From: Corythucha ciliata
Lineage: Eukaryota; Arthropoda; Insecta; Hemiptera; Tingidae
NCBI GenBank assembly: GCA_038030265.1
Contig: CM075939.1
Location: forward strand, 33,337,253-33,401,252
Direction: 5' to 3'
DNA: 64,000 nt
Part shown: positions 55,930 through 64,000 of the stretch, one piece after another
Layout: the number at the start of each line of letters is the position of its first letter
Numbering within the stretch: position 1 is the stretch's first letter
Program-made: the position numbers and the translations under genes
Notes under the pieces: generated by a model
What the model was told of the DNA's origin: nothing
Database searches by the model: none
The model's input: only the letters and a program-made list of their open reading frames with translations

Positions 55930-56095
55930 GAACCCGAAGCTACTTAGCGCTAGCGACCGCCGCGTTCTGAGTAGCTCTGGTAAGAGGCCGGATGACTTGC
56001 CCTCGATGGTGTAGTATCGCTATCGACCCTCACCCTCAAGCGAGCCACCGACCTCCGCGTTCTGCTCTTACCCTTAGACTTGTGGCGGGAGCTGG
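55930..56095 (-). repeat. Inverted partner of 54590-54805 (LINE-2 3' region)
   Basis: It carries GACCCTCACCCTCAAGCGAG, CCGACCTCCGCGTTCTGCTC and TTACCCTTAGACTTG, the inverse of the block near 54590-54660. It lies just beyond the 3' end of the minus-strand LINE and may be part of its untranslated region. Confidence 0.65.
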
Positions 56096-56099
56096 ATTA

Positions 56100-57965
56100 G
56101 TTAAACTAAATGAAATAAAAAGTAAGATAAAACATAATCAACATCCGATAAAAATACATAAATACATATTACAAGGTCCAAAGAAAAAGAAAAAAGCAAA
56201 ATTTACTCTACGAAATGACAATATCCCCCAGTGAGTCTAAGAATTTCTTGAAACGATTAATATTAACAAAGCAGTCATAATTGAATCTATACTTTATCGC
56301 AATTTTGAGGCCAACAATAGAGGCATGTCTGGAATAAAAAACAGAATTTATTTTGGGAAGCACAACATTCGTAGAATCAGAAAACCGAGTGTAATGGGCG
56401 TGATGAAAATAACAGCAAGAATTAATTCTAAAGAAATGAAGAGCCACCGACCGTAGGTATAATTGCCGGATTCTCAGGACATTAAGCTCTTTGAACAAGA
56501 GTTCCGATGAATACAAGAATGGCCTGCCGAGGATTATCCTTAAAACCGCCCTATGTGCCACATCCAATTTCTTAAGTAGATAAAGATGAGTATTCCCCCA
56601 AGCCAAAATTCCGTATGATATAATTGACTGGCACAAAGCAAAATAAACTGATCTCAAGTCCCCGAAGCCAAGAATAGGGCGCAACTGTTTAAATACGTAA
56701 AATAGTTTTCTAATTCTTTTCACGAGCGCACAAATATGAAGATCAAACTTAAGCTTATGGTCTAATATAACTCCTAAATATTTACACGACTCAACGAATT
56801 TAAGTACGCCACATTCACATTTAGCAGAAGATTCACAATTATTAACACATATATTAATTTCAGAACCGGCTTCCACTCTCAGAATTCTGTGACCCCACGA
56901 AAAAGAAATTAAACGAGTCTTTAACAAATTCAGTGAAAGTGAATTAGCAGTCATCCACGAGAAAACCGAAGTAACCTGATCCCGTAACGAGGAAAGATCA
57001 GACCCAGAGAACAACAAAACCGTATCATCAGCAAACCCAAACGGAGTAGACCTAAGATTCAAAGAAAAAAAGTTATTGAAATATAAAATAAACAAAAGTG
57101 ATCCCAACACCGTACCTTGCGGCACGCCACAGCTCACAGGGATATCAGAGCTAACAGTTTCATTAATCTTAACAGTTTGTGTTCTATCCTTCACATAAGA
57201 CGCTAATAGACTATGAGCAGTTCCACGAATACCATATTTATATAATTTTCGGAGCAAGGTTTCATGATCCAAGGAATCGAAGGCCTTTTTTATATCAAGA
57301 AAAAGTCCAAAGACATGAACAGATTTATCCAAATTCTCATAAATAAATTTAGTCACATCAAAAAGCGCATGTTCCGTGGAAAGCCCTTGTTGGAACCCAT
57401 ACTGCTTCTCATTAATCATACTATGTTTCGTAACAAAGCTTACAATTCTAGTTTTGATACACCTCTCTAAAGCTTTTGCCAGAGAAAAAGTTAACGAGAT
57501 TGGTCTGTAATTACACGGTCTTCCCTTATCCCCATCTTTGTAAATTGGAACAATGATACTTTTCTTGAATAATTTAGGAAATACACCCGTGGAAAGCGCA
57601 AGATTGAAAATATGCAATAAGGGTGGAACAATGCAATTTTTAACTTTACTGAGAACTAAATTAGTAATACCCTTCAAGTCACAGCATGAGTTTTTATCAA
57701 CACGGGTCAGTTCTTTAAGCAATTCAGTTTCCGTCACCGGACTAAAAAATATGGATTCCGACACATCACGGATACCAGAGCACGCATCCATTTGGGTACT
57801 CAATGAATTCCGAGGCAATTTTTTTTATATTTAGTCCAACTCCTGAGAAATACTTATTAAATTCAGACGCCACATCCCAATCCTCAATTAAAACGGATCC
57901 GTCCTCAGTAATTAATTCAAACCGAGGCCTTTCTTTATTTATAGGACTATCCTTAGCTAGTTAAA
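56100..57965 (-). mobile_element. LINE-2, 5'-truncated, minus strand
   Basis: The RT ORF runs 57818 to 56208. Upstream, 57960-57836 still reads as LINE ORF2 in another frame (ERPRFELITEDGSVLIEDWD, ASEFNKYFSQEL). Similarity ends near 57965. The 3' region to ~56100 is A/T-rich. No endonuclease domain remains. Confidence 0.85.
56208..57818 (-). CDS. LINE reverse transcriptase, long open frame
   Basis: 536 codons are open without interruption. Motifs in order: SCCDLKGITNLVLSKVKN, PIYKDGDKGRPCNYRPISL, KQYGFQQGLSTEHALFD, VFGLFLDIKKAFDSLDH (first catalytic Asp), SCGVPQGTVLGSLLFILY, GFADDTVLLF (catalytic Asp pair) and KYLGVILDHKLKFDLHI, then a C-terminal domain with YGILAWGNTHL. The RT core is complete, of the Jockey/CR1-like type. 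The true ORF2 start and the endonuclease are lost by truncation, and a stop lies at about 57830. The annotated start is only the first start-like codon in the open frame. Confidence 0.85.
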   Translation of the reverse strand: MPRNSLSTQMDACSGIRDVSESIFFSPVTETELLKELTRVDKNSCCDLKGITNLVLSKVKNCIVPPLLHIFNLALSTGVFPKLFKKSIIVPIYKDGDKGRPCNYRPISLTFSLAKALERCIKTRIVSFVTKHSMINEKQYGFQQGLSTEHALFDVTKFIYENLDKSVHVFGLFLDIKKAFDSLDHETLLRKLYKYGIRGTAHSLLASYVKDRTQTVKINETVSSDIPVSCGVPQGTVLGSLLFILYFNNFFSLNLRSTPFGFADDTVLLFSGSDLSSLRDQVTSVFSWMTANSLSLNLLKTRLISFSWGHRILRVEAGSEINICVNNCESSAKCECGVLKFVESCKYLGVILDHKLKFDLHICALVKRIRKLFYVFKQLRPILGFGDLRSVYFALCQSIISYGILAWGNTHLYLLKKLDVAHRAVLRIILGRPFLYSSELLFKELNVLRIRQLYLRSVALHFFRINSCCYFHHAHYTRFSDSTNVVLPKINSVFYSRHASIVGLKIAIKYRFNYDCFVNINRFKKFLDSLGDIVIS

Positions 57966-57966
57966 A

Positions 57967-58090
57967 GGATATGTTTGCCACCCCGTATCGTTGCGGACTT
58001 TACGAATCCTGCAAGTACACATCAAAATGAATTTTTTGAGCCCCATTTGAAGTTGGGCCGAATTTTGCCGCTATTCTGCCTTTATTTAGC
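57967..58090 (+). repeat. Dispersed ~120 bp repeat, copy 2
   Basis: Matches 8040-8175 inverted (TTTGCCACCCCGTATC, TTGCGGACTTTACGAAT, CGAATTTTGCCGCTATTCTG). The 143-codon frame 57975-58406 begins in it and has no domain. Confidence 0.65.
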
Positions 58091-61000
58091 TTTATTTCCT
58101 GTACTACTAAGAAACTGGGCATTTCCATCGCATATCCGTCATACTGGGCCCAAACCACGTGCGCTGGGCGACGACTCCTATGCCAAACACGGGAAGTCTG
58201 GGATTGAATACAAGTTGTTTGTGGGTACAGTCGCATTCTTGACCCATCACAAAATAAAATCATTTTCGTCGTTGAATGACTGCAGTCATGTATTAGCTGA
58301 ACAACCCGTTCATGACGTCAAAATAACAGTTTTTGGGTTGGATACATTATGTTATGGGGATTTCACGATTTCCTGTCTGAATATAATATCTAAGTTTAGT
58401 CCATAGAGTTCCTCTCAACGTGAGGCCCCGGACTCGGACCAATCTTGCCCAAATTAGAGGGCTCAAGCTCTTTTCTTCCCTTGATCGGTGCCTCGTAGAG
58501 ATAATAGGTTTTTGTAAGTTTAGCCGCATATGTATGCGGAAATTGTGAAAGATATTCTCGTTTGCATATAGCACTGTGCATATACGTATAAGAATTGGAG
58601 AAACAGCATGCAGAACAAATAATCGTTTTACAATGTGAGTTTCTGAGTATTCTCATGAGTCAAGGAACAGACAAGAAATTGAAAAATCGCGTCTAAAACC
58701 GTTAAGGATAACAATTAAATTTAGTTTAACATGAATGAACGGGTGAGATACGTTCTCTTTTCAGAACAAATAACAATTCCTACTTGACGTTCACGTATCA
58801 CGTCCCTATATTTTACGAAAATGTGGTGCTTCTATTCGAGTTTTTATTTTGCTAATTGCCCCTCCAACCCGAATTTCTTTCAGCAGTCGTGCCCAGATTG
58901 CATAAATCATTTTAATCGATTCCTTGGTATAGAAGAAATAAGGCAAATTATAAGAAAGGCACGCATTAATAATGTTCTAAAAATTTGAAAATTATTAGCC
59001 TCTTATCAGATCAATTGCATGAGCGTGACCGGAAGACTGTATCAACTTGAAAATGCCTTCTTCTTAAATATTTAGCCCCCTTTCCATATTATGTTCCTTC
59101 TCACTACGTGAGCTTAACAGTAAATCACACCTTTTAAAGCTCCTTTCTGTTTCTTAGGAGATAAAATAAATAAAGATTTGAAACGGGGCCTTTAACTCTA
59201 ACGAAAGATGTACGTTCTAACTTGCCAGGAAATGGAAACATCCTTAGACTAAGAAAAAAAATAAAAAATACGATGGACGGGTTGAAAGTATACCCCACTC
59301 ACCCACATAAAAAGATGGGTTCTTTGGAGGCCGATTTCGTTAAAAGGGCTATTAATGAAATATCAGACAGGTTACACAAGGGAATATCAAATTGACATTT
59401 TAATAAATCGTTCGATGACGGGTATTAATAATGTAAATGGACGGTGAAAAGTATTATACCGTTACCCCACTCTTTCTAATCTAAATAAAGCCCTCCGTAA
59501 TGAACTTAATGGCTTAAAAAGCGATTTAAATTGAATGTAGACACAATTACAGAAATAAAAGTAGGGTTATAACTGCGATTTCTTTCCTATGCTGTCCTAT
59601 TGACAGCATTGTATCTACTCGTTTTCCTTGTTCAAGGCTTCCACCTCCGATTAACTTCCATTCATCCAACTGTCATTTTGAGGAACCATCTCCATTTCTG
59701 TGGTTCAGGAAGTATTGTTTTTGTTGGGTGCTTGTAAATGAAAAACCGCGATAATACTCTTCTCAGTTTAGTTATAAAGTAGAAAGTCTTTCTGGAACAG
59801 TTCGAAGAAGCCTTCCGACTGGAAAATTGTCTCTTTAAGACGAAAAAAAAACTATCGCGTGTTACGTATTTGCGGCTCTGGATCATAATAATTGGTGGTG
59901 CAAATCACTTTAACCTTCGTGTGGCGCTTGATTAAGTTTTTATATTTTTCGTTTCCTTATTCCTCTTCCTTTTAACTGACAGTTTTTTGGGTTAAAAAGT
60001 CTGTGAATGACATTTTTACATGCTACCAACAAAATGAAAGCCCGACACAGAAAAACGGTAGTTTGAGTAAATGGGCCCTGACAAAAGTTGAAAATTATAA
60101 ATTAATATCCTAGGAAGGTTTTAAACAAAATGACAGAAAATTGGTTTTAGAAGAAAAGAATCGAGATCTTTTGCTTTTACGAAATCTTTCGTTTTACACG
60201 GTGTAGGAGAAAGTACAAGCAGTATTTTATTCTACTCTTGCGTGAAATTATCGCTAAGCGCTAACTTTAATGGACGCTTTATTTGAGAGGGAGAAGGTCG
60301 AGAAAAAGTGTACAATAATGAACAGGCTGTATAGACATCACAAAAGGACTTGCAAAATAAATATTATTGCTTGGTAGTCTTCGAGTGCCCTCCACCACCT
60401 TCAGCTTAAATTGCTCAAAGAGTGAGCGAAAGAGTGAGCGCATACATCCTTTCAAGCGAGTAAACCAACAAATTATATGAAGACTGTAAAGGTGTCTGTG
60501 TAAAGACGCGTGTAATTTAAGGTTGCCTTAATTTCCCTGCCTTAACCATTAGTGGGACACATAGACTTCGCTCAAAGGTATACTTTCCTTAATTGTGTGC
60601 TTAAAAGTTAATAAAAGACAGCGTTGCACAATCTGCTGTTCAAGGTAAAGATATAATGCGGAAAAATATGGAATTTGAGCCGATTAATTGGAAATCACCT
60701 TCATGAACATTCGCTATTAAATAAATTCAATTACCCAGTTAAACCACGATAGCTATGATTAACTCGTATCGAGCACGCCAATAAAATGCTTTATGTCATC
60801 TGTACTACTGATCGATTGCCAACGCAAGAGCCCAGGAACGCACAGGCGTTAAAATTATTATATGAAAGGGAAGTACAATTGAAGGCAATTAAGCACGTAA
60901 TTTCCTTAAAAGGATGCTGAATTTACGGAGTTAGTGGACTTGATAATTTGCGAACTATCTTGTTCTGTGTGAACAACAAGTTATCCGGGCATGAGGGATT

Positions 61001-62650
61001 CCTTTTTGTTTTTTTTTACTGTTTGAGGATGGAATTTTCCCCCGAAGAAGGTACTCTTCGCTTTGATGACGATGATCACATATTAGAGGGAAAATTAATC
61101 AACACGGCCATAGAAATAAATCTTGAGCGGATGGTGAAAATGAGTTACATGGAGAGGGGAAAGTTAGTTTGAGATAGCCTCAATGGCAACGGCTGTTAAG
61201 TTAGATTCATTACTTTTTGTATTACTTATTACAGCAGTTATTAATTATTTCTGAGGTAAATAAAGAGAGTATAACCATTGCCAATTGCCAGCGAAGTTCT
61301 GAATACGTTATTCTCTGGAATGTATCACTTCAAGCACGGCTTAATTAAAGTGGTGATGTCTACAGGACTATTTTTTGCTACGCGCAGTTCACTCCGCTGT
61401 TATGTAGCGTTTTTTCTTACTCTCTTTCCCCCTTCACCACTCCGCAAACAAGGGTTTTTTTCAAGATCACCAAAGAGACCGGTCATTATTTTTGTTTAAA
61501 TGTCACGGGAGGCCGGGGTTGAAGCGACAATGGGCATCAAAGAGGGAACCCATTAAGTTTGTGCGTATAGAGGAGAGGGGCTCACTTCTCATTTTGTAAT
61601 TATTATTGTTTCTGCGACCCTCACAATTGCACCTTACCTAGCCCTTGCTTTTCGAGAAAAAAATAGTGAAAGGCACTGTTTGCCCATCTTATTTTTAGGA
61701 GAATGGAAGTACATACTTTGACTCGCTTGATTAATTTATTTCGTATATTTTTCAGCTCCATGTTGTTGTTGGCGGGCGATGTTGAGATGATGTGAATCGT
61801 CTATCTCCAGTAAACCGACGTGGATCGTCTATAAATCTTCTCAAATTAGACATTGACTTTCGACATTTCTAAGCAGAGCGCTTCTAATACAAAGCGTGTT
61901 AACGCGAATGTATGATATTTTCACTTAAATATTTCTGTCGACGCGCGATAATCGACTTTAAATGAGAACTAATATGTTTCTGCTCTTTTGCAAAGCCCTC
62001 GCCCTGCGTGCACTTGGTTCGGATCGGAATCTTTGTCCACTACAACCCAAAAGAGGAAAGTACCCGGTGGAATGATTCCCAGTGAAGTGGTTTTTTAAAT
62101 TCTATGTTTTGTTTTTTTAATAAAAAGTTGGCCAGATCAGGCTGCCCCATATTGTGTCGTGAATGGCGTGGGGGCGGATTTACGGTTTTTTATTACCCCC
62201 CCCCCCCAACAAATCTAAGAAGATCGAGTCTAGGTACTATGATTGTAGATGGTCTTTCGAGAGATTTCTTTTATCTTTTGCCAAAGGACTGTTGAAGGAA
62301 GAGCTGTACAAATGATTCCTCGACCCAGCATCAATTTTCTCGTCATATTTCGGTTACACTCCTGGAATAAAAGGTCTCGTTTCAATCTCCAGGAAATATT
62401 TCAAACGTAGCAGTATCCTATTTTTGAAATAAGTCGAAACATGGGCGTAGCTAGATCAAGACAGGGGTGGGCAGCTTTTCGCATTCCCTCAAGCTCTCGA
62501 TCGTGTAATCGTCTCAATCTCAACAATGAACGCGTCTGATAGTGATAGGGAGGAAGGGAGTCAAGAGTTTCATCCAGCATAGAGCGCTTCCGGGGGCAGC
62601 CGGGCCAGTCCAGTGCCGATCGGGGGCCTAAAAAAAAATACTTGCAATTT
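58091..62650. other. No gene seen; AT-rich DNA
   Basis: Open frames are short. The one ending at 61172 has an acidic C-terminal half (FDDDDHILEGK) but no recognisable family. No TIR or LTR pairs were found. Confidence 0.4.
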
Positions 62651-62659
62651 ATCCGAAAG

Positions 62660-63380
62660 AATGCCCCCAAAACTTGCAATCACGCCGATATCCGGCTCTC
62701 AATTTCATGAGTATAATTCGTCAGGCTTTTAGCGCTCTTTTATACAGGATAGCCTGGGTTTCACCGCTCCAAAACCGGCCCGAAACTGACAATTTTGCTT
62801 GCACTAAACAGACAATTTCGCTTAAATTAGACCAAAAGTGTCCATCTCGCGGGTATTCAGCCAGAAAACTTTCAATCCCGTGAGAATTTGTAGGGCTTTG
62901 CGCTGACGAGGGCAGCTAGTCAGAATTTCACCGCCACAAAAAAGGGCCCGAAGCTTTCAATTTATGTTTAAATAGAAAATTAAGACGGCGCAGCAGCAGC
63001 TTAGAAAAACACGGGGGTATGCACGGGGCCTAAGCTTGCATTTTCGTAGAAATTAGGAACCGAAAGTCGCATTACCCCGGATGTTCGGCAATGGAACTTC
63101 CAATTTTCTGGGTATTCGTCAGGCAACAGAGGCCGGCCTCTGTTGGAGCCGGATAGCCTTTTGGATCCCAATTAAAAGGTTCCAAAAACATGCAATCAGG
63201 CTTAAATGAACACCCCGAAACTTTAAATTCGCGGATAATCAGCCAGGAAACTTGTATTTCGCTGAAAGAACCCAAAATTGCAAGCTCTCAAATCAAGACA
63301 TGAAACCCGCAATGTCTCCAATTTTAATTCATTTTCGGAACCAAATGTTACAATTTTGTCGGGAGTTGGGGGAGGGTAAG
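62660..63380 (+). repeat. Degenerate satellite (type C)
   Basis: Variants of AAACTTTCAATTTCGCGGGTATTCAGCC and CCCGAAACTTGCAATT recur every ~30-45 bp with strong divergence. Style matches types A and B. Confidence 0.55.
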
Positions 63381-63489
63381 TTTCAGGGCCGTGAAGAGAA
63401 AATATTTATTTTGGGCCTGGGGATGGAGCTCAGTAGTGCTCCTTCACGAACCACCATCCTCCCGCTGTTTTAGTATCACGGTGGAGTTC

Positions 63490-64000
63490 CAAATATTTCA
63501 CACTACTAACAGTGCCCAACCACAGTTAATCTTCAAACCGAAGCTCCAATCCAAGGAAAGCTTAAATCACAAAAAGCTGCAACCACAGCACAGCGATGCT
63601 CCTAACCACCAGCTCCAGTCACAGCAAAGCCCCAACTACCAGCAAACCACCAAAGCACAGAAAAACTCCAACCACAAAGAAGGCCCAACCGTAGCCGAAG
63701 CTCCAAACCACAACAAAGCTCTAAACCATAACAAAGCTCCAAACCATAAACACGCAACAAATCACAGCAAAGTATCAACCACAAAAAGCTCATAACCACA
63801 GAAAAACTAGTACCAGATAAAAGATCCAGACCAGAAACCACAGTGAAACTCCAGCCACAAAGAAGGCCCACCATAGCAAAGCCCGAAACCACAACAAAGC
63901 TCCAAACCACAGCCAAGTATACCAACCACAAAAAGCTTCAACCAAAATGAAGGTTCAACCACAGCAAAAGATCGACCACAGCGAAGCTCCAATCACAAAA
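63490..64000 (+). repeat. ~18 bp minisatellite running off the window end
   Basis: Units of the form AAACCACAACAAAGCTCC repeat with substitutions and small indels from about 63500 to the end. Because the period is a multiple of three in places, open frames appear on both strands (63391-63795 plus; 63602-63992 minus) with repetitive peptides; these are not supported as genes. Confidence 0.8.

Noticed and set aside
57975..58406. 143-codon plus-strand open frame
   Set aside because: It starts inside a dispersed repeat also found at 8040-8175 and has no recognisable domain.
60948..61172. 74-codon plus frame with acidic C-terminal half
   Set aside because: No family, signal or splice evidence; too short to support in AT-rich DNA.
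63391..63992. Overlapping open frames on both strands (134, 109 and 61 codons)
   Set aside because: An 18 bp minisatellite keeps several frames open; peptides are simple repeats.
63490..64000. Possible CRISPR-like array
   Set aside because: Units are contiguous ~18 bp variants without unique spacers, and the window is animal nuclear DNA.

Overview
The window reads as nuclear DNA of an animal, most likely an arthropod and possibly an insect. It has a spliced nuclear-receptor gene, Gypsy, Jockey-like and Penelope-like retroelements, a hAT-type MITE, many foldback elements and long AT-rich non-coding stretches. No operons or bacterial-type gene packing are seen. I cannot name the species from sequence alone.

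Only one convincing host gene is visible: a compact seven-exon gene at 5075-6545 (+) for an HNF4-like (NR2A-type) nuclear receptor. It has a complete two-zinc-finger DNA-binding domain and a recognisable ligand-binding domain. Its six introns are 61-90 bp and all splice junctions keep frame, giving 346 codons plus a stop. It starts 100 bp after the end of a Penelope-like foldback element.

Layout. 1-0.6 kb: two tandem copies of a ~290 bp satellite. 3.8-5.0 kb: Penelope GIY-YIG fragment between 265 bp inverted repeats. 5.1-6.5 kb: receptor gene. 7.4-8.2 kb: degenerate satellite with a tRNA-like insert. 13.3-20.5 kb: a nested transposon cluster. This contains a 596 bp TIR element, a Penelope RT remnant, a minus-strand Gypsy element (B) split by a Jockey-like LINE that is itself split by a hAT MITE with a perfect 8 bp target duplication, and then an integrase piece of a second Gypsy family (A). 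24-26.7 kb: foldbacks and satellites. 32.0-35.0 kb: a 3 kb TIR element flanked by TAA. 40.4-44.3 kb: a nearly complete Gypsy A element with 113/110 bp LTRs and a CCTCA target duplication. 44.7-53 kb: inverted-repeat elements, satellites and a ~960 bp Penelope palindrome. 54-58 kb: hairpin elements and a minus-strand LINE with a 536-codon open reverse-transcriptase frame. 62.6-64 kb: two further satellite types.

The most notable observations are: (1) the Gypsy A primer-binding site is a perfect 22-nt complement of its own LTR, placed as expected for self-priming; (2) three Penelope-type loci share an architecture of two outward-facing 3' ends, with a hammerhead-like CUGANGA-stem-GAAA motif; (3) the compact HNF4-like receptor gene. 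Coordinates of degenerate repeats are approximate; exon and LTR/TSD coordinates were read base by base.
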